Source: Oscillospiraceae bacterium (GTDB lineage: Bacteria; Bacillota; Clostridia; Oscillospirales; Oscillospiraceae). From it: DNA of 64,000 nucleotides. Location of the stretch: positions 1-64,000 of the forward strand of contig JAFQZI010000069.1 in NCBI GenBank assembly GCA_017406005.1, written 5' to 3'. Shown here piece after piece: positions 7,794 through 16,997 of the stretch. The notes beneath the pieces were generated by a model. That model searched no databases. It was given only the letters and a program-made list of their open reading frames with translations, and was not told the origin of the DNA. Position numbers and translations under genes: made by a program. Position 1 is the first letter of the stretch; the number at the start of each line of letters is the position of its first letter.

Positions 7794-8588
7794 TTATTCT
7801 CCCGCAGAGCCGTAATGCGCCTTCACCGGGCGGTGAAGGAAGTGCTCTGCCTTCTGTTCAAAATCCTGCAGCGATCCGCTCGTATAAAGAGCTTCCCTGC
7901 CGCTGCCTCCCGTGAGGCCGTTTGCCTCCAGAAGGGTTTTGCACGCGCGCGAGGCGCACTCCGAGGCGGAAACCAGCTCCACCCTGGCCCCGAGCTCATT
8001 GCGGATGGCCTCGGCTATCAGGCCGAAATGCGTGCATCCGAGCAGCAGCGCCGAAGGCTTTTCCCGCTTCAGTGGGGCAAGGCAGCGCGCAACCGCCTCG
8101 ATCACGGCAGGGTCATCCGGCGCGGTGTGGCCGTTTTCGCAGAGCCAGACGAATTCCTGGCAGGCGAGGGCAATCACTTCCCTGCCCGGACAGGCCTTCT
8201 CCAGGGCGCGGGTATAGCCGCCGCTCCGGATGCTGGCTTCCGTGGCGATCACGGCGAGAGGGGCGTCCCCTTCCGAACCGGCCATCGCCGAGACGGAGGG
8301 CTCCAGCACGTTGATCACCGGGATCTCACTCCCGTGCAGCACGTCGAGCGCATTGGTCGACATCGTGCCGCAGGCGGCGATCACGGCTTTCACGCCGAAG
8401 CCGGCAAGAAAGGCAAGGTTTTCCTTTGCCATTCTGCGAAGCTGCTCGGGGGTGCGCGTCCCGTACGGGTTGCGGGCCGTATCCGCAAAATAAACGATAT
8501 TCTCCTCCGGCATCAGCTCCCGCAGGGCGGAAAGGGCCGTCAGCCCGCCGAGGCCGGAATCAAAAATTCCGATTGGTCTTTTATCCAT
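7794..8588 (-). CDS. murI: Glutamate racemase
   Basis: 264 residues. It converts L- to D-glutamate for peptidoglycan stem peptides in the cytoplasm. The family start IGIFDSGLGGLT is present with the catalytic Asp. The two catalytic cysteines are in IAACGTMSTN (about residue 72) and LLGCTHFGL (about residue 183), and NPYGTR is conserved. The ATG is at 8588; there is no good Shine-Dalgarno sequence, and the nearby promoter would leave a leader of only a few bases. The stop is two bases before the DUF1934 start, so it is likely co-transcribed with DUF1934 and argS. Confidence 0.95.
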   Translation of the reverse strand: MDKRPIGIFDSGLGGLTALSALRELMPEENIVYFADTARNPYGTRTPEQLRRMAKENLAFLAGFGVKAVIAACGTMSTNALDVLHGSEIPVINVLEPSVSAMAGSEGDAPLAVIATEASIRSGGYTRALEKACPGREVIALACQEFVWLCENGHTAPDDPAVIEAVARCLAPLKREKPSALLLGCTHFGLIAEAIRNELGARVELVSASECASRACKTLLEANGLTGGSGREALYTSGSLQDFEQKAEHFLHRPVKAHYGSAGE

Positions 8589-8597
8589 AACCTGTGT

Positions 8598-8626
8598 AGT
8601 ATATCCTGTTTTCCGTGAGATGGCAA
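8598..8626 (-). promoter_or_regulatory. Promoter directly before murI
   Basis: TTGCCA (8626-8621) and TATACT (8603-8598) on the - strand with a 17-bp spacer. Only nine bases separate the -10 box from the ATG, so a transcript from here would be leaderless or nearly so. Confidence 0.5.
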
Positions 8627-8634
8627 CCGGTTGA

Positions 8635-9138
8635 TCAGAACTCCAGGAGCGCGGCAGAGCCGTCGTCCGCCCCTTTGGTGATGCTTCGGATCACGGCGGT
8701 GTAGCTGTACTGCTCATTGACCTGGATGGTCACGGTGTCTCCCGCCTTCCGGCCGAGAATGCTCTTCCCCGCGGGGCTTTCCATGCTGATCAGCCCCTTG
8801 CGAGGATCGCACCGGACGGTGGTGACCACGGAGATGATCTCCGTTTCATCGTCTTCGGGGATGTAGATCTCCACCTTGTCAAAAAGGCCGACTTCGTTTT
8901 CCGCCGAGCGGTCGTCGATGACGCGGGCGGTCTTGATCATGCCCTCGAGATAACGCATCCTGCTGCGGTATTTGTTCTGCTCGCGCTTGGCGGTTTTATA
9001 TTCATCGTTCTCGCTCAGGTCACCAAAGGCCCGCGTGCGCTTTACCTCTTCGATAACGCTGGGCATAACGTCGAGCCGGATGTGCTCCAGCTCTTCGCGC
9101 ATGATCCTGAGGTCGTTTTCTGTCAGTTCGTTGTGCAA
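8635..9138 (-). CDS. greA: Transcription elongation factor GreA-like protein
   Basis: 167 residues with a TTG start at 9138. The start is supported by the family opening HNELTxxDLRxMREELEHI; AGAAGGA lies somewhat far upstream. Residues 1-78 form the coiled-coil that enters the RNA polymerase secondary channel, with the acidic tip in FGDLSENDEY. The C-terminal FKBP-like domain contains SMESPAGKSILGRKAGDTVTI. It stimulates transcript cleavage in backtracked polymerase. It has its own promoter and precedes murI by 46 bp. Confidence 0.93.
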   Translation of the reverse strand: MHNELTENDLRIMREELEHIRLDVMPSVIEEVKRTRAFGDLSENDEYKTAKREQNKYRSRMRYLEGMIKTARVIDDRSAENEVGLFDKVEIYIPEDDETEIISVVTTVRCDPRKGLISMESPAGKSILGRKAGDTVTIQVNEQYSYTAVIRSITKGADDGSAALLEF

Positions 9139-9176
9139 AATTGAATCACTGTCCTTCTGAAATCATCAGTTTGTCG

Positions 9177-9205
9177 ATTATACACGAACCGGGAGGATTA
9201 ATCAA
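9177..9205 (-). promoter_or_regulatory. Promoter of greA
   Basis: TTGATT (9205-9200) and a perfect TATAAT (9182-9177) with a 17-bp spacer on the - strand. Start of transcription would be about 32 bases before the TTG start codon. Confidence 0.7.
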
Positions 9206-9214
9206 GATCCTGTT

Positions 9215-11242
9215 TTACAGTTTCTTCCGCATGGTGAGGACGTTCCGCCCGTCGCTGTATTCATAGGTCACATCGTCCATCAGCTTCTTCGTCATGAAGA
9301 TCCCCAGTCCGCCGATTTTACGCTCCTCGGCCGGAAGCGTCACATCGGGATCCGGCTTCGCCAGGGGGTTGAAGGGAATGCCCCAGTCGATAAACGTGAG
9401 GGAAACCTCGCGGAGGTCCTCGCTTGCCTCCAGCCGGACGAGGGCGTCACCCGTACCCGGCGCGTAGGCGTAGCTGGCGATGTTGACAAAGATCTCCTCT
9501 GCCGCCACAACGATCTGCCCCTGGATTTTCACGGAGCAGCGGAGCGCTTCGAGCTTCTGCTTGATAAAGGCGAGCACCTGGGGAAGCTTCTCCACCGAGG
9601 CTTCCGTTCTCATCTCGCCGCGGACCATCCCGGGCTTCACCCCGTCGTACTCGATACAGAGCATCGTCATGTCATCAAACGGCTCGGCGTCCTTCACAAA
9701 AGCATCCACCGCATGGCGGACCTGCCTCAGGATCTGCTCCGGATCGGCATCCGGCTGCTCATTCAGGGCTGAGAGCATCCGCTCCTTGCCGAACATGTTG
9801 TTGTCCGAATCCGTCGCTTCCGGAACGCCGTCGGTATACACGAAGAGCTTTGCGCCGGGCTCCAGCTGCAGCTCGTATTCCCTGTACTTCACATCATCCA
9901 TGCAGCCCAGGGCGAGGCCGTGCCTGTCTTTGACCAGCTCGAAGCCCCCGCCGGGAGTTTTCAGCACCGGATACTCATGCCCGGCGTTGGCAGCCGTCAG
10001 CCGGCCGGTGGAGATCTCGAGGATCCCCATCCAGACTGTAACAAACATCTCCACCTGGTTGTTGGAGCAGAGCGCTTCGTTGGTGCTAGAAAGGACTTCG
10101 GCAGGAGATCTTCCCAGCATGGCGCAGCTCTGCAGGATCGTCTTCGCAATCATCATGAAAAGTGCAGCCGGCACGCCCTTGCCGGAGACGTCCGCCATCA
10201 CAAGGCCCAGATGGTCCTCATCGATCAGGAAGAAATCATAGAAGTCCCCGCCCACTTCACGGGCAGGATCCATCGTGGCATAGAGGGAAAACTCCTCCCG
10301 GTCCGGAAACGGCGGGAAGACATGCGGCAGCATGGCAGCCTGGATCCGGTTTGCCAGGGACATCTCGGCGGTAATGCGCTCGCTCTTCGCCGTGGCTTCG
10401 AGCCTGTCGCGGATGTAGGCATTCATATCCTTCTCCATCTGGGAAAGGCTCTGGTAGAGATCGCCGATCTCGTCCTTCGAGCGGATCGTCACCTCGCTGA
10501 AGATCTCGGTGTCGGCAACTTCGCCGGACTGTTCCGCCTCCACCAGCTGCCCTGCCGCGGAGGACAGCCTGCGGATCGGAGCGGCTATCATTTTGTGGGA
10601 GAGGAAGATCATGATTGCGAGAAACACCGATGACAGGATCAGCACCAGCACGATCATCTGCTGGGCAAACGTGTGAAGCTCTTCCCTCACTTCGTTCATC
10701 AGGATATCCACGCCCACATAACCGGCCGGTTCGCCCGCAGAGGTGCGCATCGGATAATAGACGCTCATGAGCCAGCCGTATTCCTCGTTGCTGACAATCG
10801 GCGGGATCGCCTCTCCGCTGGCCATCCGTTCGGAATTTTCGGCAAAAGCGCCTTCATAATAGGGCTCATGGAACCCGAGCGGAATGGCGCCTTCACCGGG
10901 GTCGGTATCGAGGACGTACCACACTTCCTCCAGCTCCGGCTTGACGACATACAGGTACTCCACGCCGCCGTTCTCACGGATCTGGCAGAGGATGCGGTAG
11001 GCCTGCTCATACTCCTCATCCGCCTCTCCGGTGTCCAGATAGGTCTGGATTTTGTCCGGATTCAGCTGGGAGGCCGCTATCCCGGCGATATTCATGGCGA
11101 AGGTCTCATAGTCCTCCAGCATCTCGTTTTTGTAGTAGAGATAGCTCGTAGCGATCAGCGCCGCGCTCAGGGAAAGCGCAAAAACCGTAACCAGCAGAGC
11201 CATCTTACGGCTGAGCGGCATTCTGATTTTTTTCTTTTCCAT
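9215..11242 (-). CDS. Membrane SpoIIE-type PP2C phosphatase with fused RsbW-like ATPase
   Basis: 675 residues. A transmembrane helix at about 12-34 is followed by an extracytoplasmic sensor region (35-195, Cache-like, with VGGYVGVDI-type ending GYVGVDI) and a second helix at 196-216. A HAMP linker runs to about 275. The PP2C/SpoIIE phosphatase spans about 295-520, with metal ligands in VGGDFYD (D333) and DVSGKG (D351), then GHEYP, YTDGVPEA and FDDMTML. The C-terminal 140 residues form a GHKL ATPase with a complete N box (EEIFVN) and G boxes (DWGIPFNP, GGLGIF). Such proteins dephosphorylate anti-sigma antagonists and can rephosphorylate or bind partners. It lies 11 bases after the MATE fusion. 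Confidence 0.9.
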   Translation of the reverse strand: MEKKKIRMPLSRKMALLVTVFALSLSAALIATSYLYYKNEMLEDYETFAMNIAGIAASQLNPDKIQTYLDTGEADEEYEQAYRILCQIRENGGVEYLYVVKPELEEVWYVLDTDPGEGAIPLGFHEPYYEGAFAENSERMASGEAIPPIVSNEEYGWLMSVYYPMRTSAGEPAGYVGVDILMNEVREELHTFAQQMIVLVLILSSVFLAIMIFLSHKMIAAPIRRLSSAAGQLVEAEQSGEVADTEIFSEVTIRSKDEIGDLYQSLSQMEKDMNAYIRDRLEATAKSERITAEMSLANRIQAAMLPHVFPPFPDREEFSLYATMDPAREVGGDFYDFFLIDEDHLGLVMADVSGKGVPAALFMMIAKTILQSCAMLGRSPAEVLSSTNEALCSNNQVEMFVTVWMGILEISTGRLTAANAGHEYPVLKTPGGGFELVKDRHGLALGCMDDVKYREYELQLEPGAKLFVYTDGVPEATDSDNNMFGKERMLSALNEQPDADPEQILRQVRHAVDAFVKDAEPFDDMTMLCIEYDGVKPGMVRGEMRTEASVEKLPQVLAFIKQKLEALRCSVKIQGQIVVAAEEIFVNIASYAYAPGTGDALVRLEASEDLREVSLTFIDWGIPFNPLAKPDPDVTLPAEERKIGGLGIFMTKKLMDDVTYEYSDGRNVLTMRKKL

Positions 11243-11253
11243 GTCTGTCCCCC

Positions 11254-13011
11254 CTACATCCGAATGACCAGTGTATTAAAACCGGAGTAACTGCGGTAAT
11301 AGAATTCCTTCGCCTTTTTCTGGACGATGCGCAGCCCGACAAGCTCCAGCCGCTTTCCCTCTTCCAGGCTGATCCCCTCCGTGTCCTCCGCAAAGGGATT
11401 GAACTCCAGCGCATTGTCCCTTAGGTAGAGCGTCACCTCGCCGTCCTCCACGACGGCGGTCACCTGGACATAGATCCTGCCCATTTTCTCGCGGAACCGC
11501 TCGATCACGGCGCAGCAGATTTCCTCGATTGTCAGCCCGATATACATGGACTGCCTGGCGTCCGCGCCGCGCTCTTCGCTGAAAGCCTGAAACTGCTGGA
11601 TGATTTCGTGGATGTCCTGCCTGTCGCTGTCGACCACGACGGTTTTGGCGTTTTCCACGCGGATATCAGACAGCTGCAGCAGTCCGCCGCGGAAAACGGA
11701 GAGCGGGAACCACACAAGCATCGTCAGCACTTCCACGACCACAAAAATATACCAGAAGCTGTCCATGCCGTTGCGCGAGCAGAGGAAGAGCGCCGCCAGA
11801 TAGAACAGGAAGCTGCGAAGGAAAGTGATCAGGTAAGCCAGCCACTCCTGCAGGATCGACTGATAATAGCCGCTGAACAGGATGTTGACCATGGCCGGAA
11901 GGACGCAGAGGGCAAAGGTCCGGATCCCTTTTGCCGTGTAATCCAGCTCCAGGCCGCTGCTCATCCCGAACAGCGTGCTGAACTGCGGAGAATAGATCGT
12001 CAGCACAACCCCGAACAGGAAGGAGAACAGCATCGACCATCCGAAGGCCATGGAGATCGTGATGCGGATATTGTCCAGATTCCGCTCGCTGCGGTAGCTG
12101 GAAAGCATCGGCTCCGTGGCAAAGACGGCACCCTCCGAAACGGAACTGCAGAGCAGGGAGATGTTGTAGACCACATCAAAGGCCGCCACCGCGACCGGCC
12201 CGCCCATGCGCATCAGCAGGTGGTTGACCGCGATCATCGTGATAAACTGGAAGACATACTGCACCGACGTGGCAAACCCCGTCCGGGCAGAATGCCCGAC
12301 CGCCGCCCAGTCCATCTTCTCCCGGCAGAAACGCAGCGCACCCTTTTTCCGCGCAATATGCTGCCCGGTGATGAGCAGCATCAGCACTGCGCCGACCACC
12401 GTGGAATACACTGACCCCGCAACGCCGAGCTTCAGCCGGATCACAAAGATGTAGCTGAACACCGCATCCGTGATCCCGGAGACCGACATTGCAACGGAAG
12501 CCGTCTTCGGGCCGTTGTCGGCATTCACAAAGAAGTAGAAAGGCCCCTGGCTGAACATGATCGGCACAAAAATCAGCTGCGTGCGGATGTAGGTGCGGGT
12601 GACGGCATCCGCCGGATCCGCCCCCAGAATCTTCATAAGCTGGGGCAGGAACAGAAGGCCCAGAACAACCGTCACGCCATAGAGGAGAAGGAGCACCTTC
12701 CAGATCGTGATGAAGATGCGCCTGCCCTCTTCCTCGCGGCCCTCTGCCAGCTTGGCAGCATAGTGAATGGAGCCGCCGATCGAAAACCCGTAGCTCAGGA
12801 TGTTATAGAAAAGATAGACTGGCTGCCCGAGGCTGATGGCGGCGAGGCCGGGCGCGCCGATTCCGTTGCCGACAAACACGCTGTCCGCAACCCCGGCAAC
12901 TGCCAGCCAGAAGGTGGAGAGCATCGCCGGAATGTAGAAGCGGCGAAATGCACCGTGTACGAAATACCGGCTCTGTCTGAGCTGCATCTGCTGCTGGGTC
13001 AGTTCCGCCAT
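11254..13011 (-). CDS. MATE transporter fused to a degenerate RsbW-like domain
   Basis: 585 residues from ATG 13011 (AAAGGAG 8 bases upstream; a TTG at 13032 lacks one). Residues 20-445 are a 12-helix MATE-family transporter (FYIPAMLSTFWLAVAGVADS opening). Residues 448-585 are a cytoplasmic GHKL/RsbW-like domain that aligns well with the end of the adjacent phosphatase: TIEEICCAVIE against AAEEIFVNIAS, RDNALEFNPF against IDWGIPFNPL. The Mg-binding Asn of the N box is Ala (about residue 501) and the first G-box Gly is Ala (about 534), so ATP hydrolysis is doubtful. Substrate is unknown. Domain order and the next-door phosphatase suggest regulated transport or a membrane receptor. Confidence 0.85.
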   Translation of the reverse strand: MAELTQQQMQLRQSRYFVHGAFRRFYIPAMLSTFWLAVAGVADSVFVGNGIGAPGLAAISLGQPVYLFYNILSYGFSIGGSIHYAAKLAEGREEEGRRIFITIWKVLLLLYGVTVVLGLLFLPQLMKILGADPADAVTRTYIRTQLIFVPIMFSQGPFYFFVNADNGPKTASVAMSVSGITDAVFSYIFVIRLKLGVAGSVYSTVVGAVLMLLITGQHIARKKGALRFCREKMDWAAVGHSARTGFATSVQYVFQFITMIAVNHLLMRMGGPVAVAAFDVVYNISLLCSSVSEGAVFATEPMLSSYRSERNLDNIRITISMAFGWSMLFSFLFGVVLTIYSPQFSTLFGMSSGLELDYTAKGIRTFALCVLPAMVNILFSGYYQSILQEWLAYLITFLRSFLFYLAALFLCSRNGMDSFWYIFVVVEVLTMLVWFPLSVFRGGLLQLSDIRVENAKTVVVDSDRQDIHEIIQQFQAFSEERGADARQSMYIGLTIEEICCAVIERFREKMGRIYVQVTAVVEDGEVTLYLRDNALEFNPFAEDTEGISLEEGKRLELVGLRIVQKKAKEFYYRSYSGFNTLVIRM

Positions 13012-13044
13012 CTCCGGAGCTCCTTTCCACAAGTATTTCTAAAT

Positions 13045-13053
13045 ATTTTACCA
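13045..13053 (-). promoter_or_regulatory. Possible extended -10 promoter of the MATE fusion operon
   Basis: TGGTAAAAT on the - strand fits an extended -10 box about 34 bases before ATG 13011. No convincing -35 box is present. Confidence 0.3.
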
Positions 13054-13081
13054 CAAATATTCCGGTAAAGATAGCATTTTT

Positions 13082-14464
13082 TCAGGTATTCCGGTTGTCG
13101 GCATATCCGTGAACCCAGTCCGCCTTACAGTAGTACAGGAGCAGAAAAACCGTGGAAACGAACCAGGAAATCGGGTAAACCAGGTTCACCGTTGTGATCA
13201 CCGGGAAGACCGGCACAAGCAGCGTCAGATACAGGATGCGGCCGATGCCCCAGATCACGAGATAGCAGGACATCGGGTAAAGGCTCTTCCCTGCCCCGCG
13301 GAGAATGCCCGCCAGGCAGTGGGTCGCTGCAAGGAAACAGTAGAAAAGCGAACAGGTGCGCGAGCGCAGCACGCCGTAGGCAATCGCTGCCGGTTCCGCC
13401 GTAAACCCTCTCAGCAGGACCGGTACGGTGATAAAGATGAATATCCCGATAGCCTCCGCGATCCCCACACAGCAAAGCAGGCCGAAGCGGGCGCCTTTCT
13501 TTGCGCGTTCCGTCCTGCTGGCTCCGAGGTTCTGGCCGATAAACGTTGTGAGCGCCATCACAAAGCTGGAGATCGGCAGGAAGGCAAACCCTTCTATCTT
13601 CACAGCGGCGCCGCACCCCGCCACAGCCATCGTCCCGAACGCGTTGACGTTGGACTGGACCAGCACATTTGCAATCGCAATGGCAGAATTCTGGAAGCCC
13701 GAAGGCAGTCCGTAACGGATGATTTCCCGGAAAATCGGCCCGATAAAACGGATCTTCCGGAGGCTCACCCGGTGTTCTTCTTCCGTGCGCATCAGCCGCC
13801 GCAGGCAGAGCACCGCGCTCAGTGCCTGGGAAAGCACCGTTGCAAAAGCCGCGCTGCCAACATTCCCTCGGAAGAAGACGATGAAAACAATGTCCAGCAC
13901 GATATTGACCATCGAGGAGAGGATCAGGTAGTACAGCGGATGCTTGCTGTCGCCGACCGCCTGCATGATTCCCCGGCAGCAGTTGTAGAGTGCCATTGCC
14001 ATTGCCCCGGAGAAATAGGTACGCATATACATCACAGCCTGTGGGAAGATCTCCCCCGGGGTCCCCATCAGGTGGAGGATGTTGTCGGAAAAAGCCGTCC
14101 CGATAACCGTCAGCAACGCCCCGGCTGTGAGGCAGAACGCCAGATCGGTATGAACGGCCTCCGAAAGCCGCCTCCGATCCTCCGCCCCGAAATACCGTGA
14201 AACCGCTACCCCCGCTCCGATGAAAACACCTTCCACAAAGCCGATCAGCATGAAGATCAGCGAGCTGACTGAACTCACGGCCGCAAGCGCGCTGTTCCCC
14301 AGCAAATTCCCGACAATCAGTGCATCGGCGGTGCTGTAGAGCTGCTGAAACAGATTCCCGATAAAAAGCGGCACCGCAAACCGGATCAGCCGGCTCCCGA
14401 TCCCGCCTTCCGTCATTCTGACAGAAGACTGTATGTGGTTTTGATGATGCAGGATATGGCTCAT
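13082..14464 (-). CDS. MATE family efflux transporter
   Basis: 460 residues with 12 predicted helices and typical MATE segments (IRFAVPLFIGNLFQQLYSTAD, then GIMQAVGDSKHPLYY and IIRYGLPSGFQNS). These proteins export organic cations or drugs using Na+ or H+ gradients. GAGAGG precedes the ATG at 14464. The next gene downstream is a second, fused MATE protein 70 bp away. Unlike that one, this protein ends directly after the last helix with a short tail (CKADWVHGYADNRNT) and carries no regulatory domain. Confidence 0.92.
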   Translation of the reverse strand: MSHILHHQNHIQSSVRMTEGGIGSRLIRFAVPLFIGNLFQQLYSTADALIVGNLLGNSALAAVSSVSSLIFMLIGFVEGVFIGAGVAVSRYFGAEDRRRLSEAVHTDLAFCLTAGALLTVIGTAFSDNILHLMGTPGEIFPQAVMYMRTYFSGAMAMALYNCCRGIMQAVGDSKHPLYYLILSSMVNIVLDIVFIVFFRGNVGSAAFATVLSQALSAVLCLRRLMRTEEEHRVSLRKIRFIGPIFREIIRYGLPSGFQNSAIAIANVLVQSNVNAFGTMAVAGCGAAVKIEGFAFLPISSFVMALTTFIGQNLGASRTERAKKGARFGLLCCVGIAEAIGIFIFITVPVLLRGFTAEPAAIAYGVLRSRTCSLFYCFLAATHCLAGILRGAGKSLYPMSCYLVIWGIGRILYLTLLVPVFPVITTVNLVYPISWFVSTVFLLLYYCKADWVHGYADNRNT

Positions 14465-14560
14465 TTAACCTCTCATCAATTCTTTCTTCTTCCTGTCCAC
14501 CCGCAACCGCCGCAGAGATTGTCAATGCATCGGCAGAAACGATACCGATGCATTACAGCT

Positions 14561-14806
14561 TTACGCAAACCAGATTTTTGTGCAGAAAAGGAGAAACAGG
14601 AAATACACAATGCCGAAAACCGCTCCGACCAGCAGGGCAGCTTTCAGCGCGCCGCCGATCATCCACCGCTGCTCTTCCCGTGTCAGCTCGATTTTCTCCG
14701 TGCTTTCGGGATCCCCGCGGTTCGGCTCATACCAGGGCATGCCGTCGACATTCATGTCGGCAATGGTACGCCCGTCATCCTCAAAATCATCCTTTTTCGG
14801 CGCCAT
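14561..14806 (-). CDS. Small single-helix membrane protein after oppF
   Basis: 81 residues, not assigned to a named family. An acidic cytoplasmic N-terminus (PKKDDFEDDGRTIADMNVDG) precedes one or two hydrophobic segments at about residues 50-79 (GGALKAALLVGAVFGIVYFLFLLF). The ATG lies two bases after the oppF stop, so it is almost certainly co-transcribed with the peptide importer. An accessory or assembly role for the transporter is possible but is inference from position only. Confidence 0.7.
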   Translation of the reverse strand: MAPKKDDFEDDGRTIADMNVDGMPWYEPNRGDPESTEKIELTREEQRWMIGGALKAALLVGAVFGIVYFLFLLFCTKIWFA

Positions 14807-14808
14807 TG

Positions 14809-15798
14809 TCAGCCCTCATTCTTTTCATCATACAGGTGACAGGCACAGAAATGGCTGGGTTCAACCTCCCGGTACTCGGGAACCTGCGTTTTGCAGATCT
14901 CCATGCATTTTGCGCAGCGTGTGTGGAATTTGCATCCGGCAGGCGGATTTGCAGGCGAAGGGATGGATCCTTCGAGAACGATACGGTTGATTTTTATATC
15001 AGGATCCGGAATCGGGATAGCAGAGAACAGTGCCTGCGTATACGGGTGCAGGGGTTTGGCAAAGATCTTATCGGTATCCGAAAATTCCACCATGGTGCCG
15101 AGATACATAACCCCAACCGTATCCGAGATATGCTCAACAACCGAGAGATCGTGCGAAATAAAGAGATACGTCAGGCCGAACTCCTTCTGCAGTTCCTTAA
15201 GCAGGTTGATAACCTGCGCCTGAATCGACACATCCAGCGCGGAAACCGGCTCATCACAGACGATGAACTCCGGGTTGAGCGCGAGGGCACGCGCAATACA
15301 GATACGCTGCCGCTGCCCGCCGGAAAACTCATGCGGATAACGCCCCTTGTAATAATCCGGTAAACCGCAGGCTTCCATCACGCGGGTGATATAATCATCA
15401 AATTCCTCTTCCGGTACTATGCCGTGCTCTCGTACCGCTTCGCCGATGATTTCCCCGACCGACAGCCGCGGTGAAAGGCTGGAATAGGGATCCTGGAAAA
15501 CAATCTGCACCAGCGGGCGAAACTTCCGCAGTTCTTCTTTGCTGAGAGCGAAAATATCCTTCCCGTCTATTCTTACATCTCCGGATGTCTTTTCCAGCAG
15601 CCGAAGAATCGTCCTCCCGCATGAACTCTTCCCGCATCCACTTTCCCCGACAAGTCCCATGGTCTTGCCGCGTTCAATTTTAAAGCTGATTCCGTCCACT
15701 GCTTTGACGTATCCGGTTGTTCGTTTAAAAAATCCTGTCTTTATGGGGAAGTATTTGACAAGATTATCAACCTCGAGCAGATAATCCTTTTGTTCCAT
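14809..15798 (-). CDS. oppF: Oligopeptide ABC transporter ATPase OppF
   Basis: 329 residues from ATG 15798, which shares one base with the oppD stop (TGATG) and has GGAGG seven bases upstream. Walker A is GESGCGKSS, the Q-loop is IVFQDPYSS, the signature is FSGGQRQR, Walker B is FIVCDEPVSALD, and the switch His is in FISHD. The C-terminal oligopeptide/dipeptide domain has the cysteine cluster C-x8-C around GCKFHTRCAKC, as in OppF proteins that carry an iron-sulfur cluster. It energises peptide import with OppD. Confidence 0.93.
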   Translation of the reverse strand: MEQKDYLLEVDNLVKYFPIKTGFFKRTTGYVKAVDGISFKIERGKTMGLVGESGCGKSSCGRTILRLLEKTSGDVRIDGKDIFALSKEELRKFRPLVQIVFQDPYSSLSPRLSVGEIIGEAVREHGIVPEEEFDDYITRVMEACGLPDYYKGRYPHEFSGGQRQRICIARALALNPEFIVCDEPVSALDVSIQAQVINLLKELQKEFGLTYLFISHDLSVVEHISDTVGVMYLGTMVEFSDTDKIFAKPLHPYTQALFSAIPIPDPDIKINRIVLEGSIPSPANPPAGCKFHTRCAKCMEICKTQVPEYREVEPSHFCACHLYDEKNEG

Positions 15799-16982
15799 CA
15801 CAATTCCTCCACATTTACAGATTTTGGGTAACCGATCAGCTCTCCCTCATCGTAGAAACGATAGCAGGAAACATAGTGGGTATCACTGATTTTTATTTCA
15901 GGAGGATAGAGGCCGCTGCATTGTTCGCACTGCAGCTCACAGCGATCGCGGAAATAGCAGTAATTCGGCATATCCACCGGGTTTGGAACATTGCCGGGTA
16001 TGTTATAAAGCTTCTCCACCTTCTTGCCAACGACCGGCTTTGATGCCATCAGCCCGATGGTGTACGGGTGGGACGGATGGTGGAAGATGTCATCAGCAGT
16101 TCCCTTTTCCACCACACGGCCGGCATACATCACAACGACATAATCTGCCATTCCTGCAACAACTCCCAGGTCATGCGTGATAAGCATGATGGAGGAATTC
16201 AGTTTGTCTTTCAAGCTCTGCAGCAGATCAAGAATCTGCGCCTGAATCGTGACATCCAACGCTGTCGTCGGTTCATCGGCAATAATGAGTGTAGGTGAGC
16301 AGGCAAGCGCAATAGCGATGCAGATTCTCTGCCGCATACCGCCGGACAGCTCATGCGGATACATATTGTAAACGCCTTCTTTGTTCGCGATTCCGACGAG
16401 ATCAAGCATCTCAAGCGTTCTTTCCTTTACCGCCTGATCGTCCATATCCGGAAAATGAAGCTTCGTCACTTCATCCACCTGTGCTCCAATCTTGAAAACG
16501 GGATTCAGGCTTGTCATCGGTTCCTGAAAGATCATGGAAATCTTATTCCCGCGAATGTGTTCCATGACAGTGTTGGGAGTGTTGACAATATTGTACGCAG
16601 TCCCGTCTCCCTTGTTGAAGCGGATTTCTCCGCCCACGACCTGTCCGCTCGGCCGCTGAAGAAGCTGCATCAATGACAAAGAAGTAACGCTCTTCCCGCA
16701 TCCACTTTCTCCCACGACCCCTATCGTGGAATGTTTCGGAATATTGAAACTGACGCCGTCAACCGCTTTGACAGTACCGACATCGGAAAAGAAGTAGGTA
16801 CAGACATTGTCAAACTCGACGACATTGTTTGGGTCCTTCATCACTGTGGTATAGAGGGAGGGATCCCTGCCGGCATCAGCTCTCGCCTTTTCAAGCTTTT
16901 TGGTTACGCGGCGGTTAAACCTGGTAATACGCCTTGATTCTCCAGCAGAAATATACGCAGAGCTTTTTTTCTGTTCAGCCAT
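15798..16982 (-). CDS. oppD: Oligopeptide ABC transporter ATPase OppD
   Basis: 394 residues, longer than the usual ~335 because of a basic N-terminal extension (about residues 1-55) before VVEFDNVCTYF. Walker A is GESGCGKSV, the signature is LSGGMRQR, Walker B is LIIADEPTTALD and the switch His is in LITHD. The C-terminal cysteine-containing loop (CYFRDRCELQCEQC) is typical of OppD/DppD. It pairs with OppF under the OppBC permease. The gap to oppC is 15 bases. Confidence 0.93.
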   Translation of the reverse strand: MAEQKKSSAYISAGESRRITRFNRRVTKKLEKARADAGRDPSLYTTVMKDPNNVVEFDNVCTYFFSDVGTVKAVDGVSFNIPKHSTIGVVGESGCGKSVTSLSLMQLLQRPSGQVVGGEIRFNKGDGTAYNIVNTPNTVMEHIRGNKISMIFQEPMTSLNPVFKIGAQVDEVTKLHFPDMDDQAVKERTLEMLDLVGIANKEGVYNMYPHELSGGMRQRICIAIALACSPTLIIADEPTTALDVTIQAQILDLLQSLKDKLNSSIMLITHDLGVVAGMADYVVVMYAGRVVEKGTADDIFHHPSHPYTIGLMASKPVVGKKVEKLYNIPGNVPNPVDMPNYCYFRDRCELQCEQCSGLYPPEIKISDTHYVSCYRFYDEGELIGYPKSVNVEEL

Positions 16983-16997
16983 AAGATTCTCCTCCTT

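Noticed and set aside
13125..14525. 466-codon frame on - overlapping the MATE gene in another frame
   Set aside because: The MATE frame (13082-14464) has 12 clear helices and a ribosome binding site; the alternative frame is rich in Arg and Gly and has no domain.
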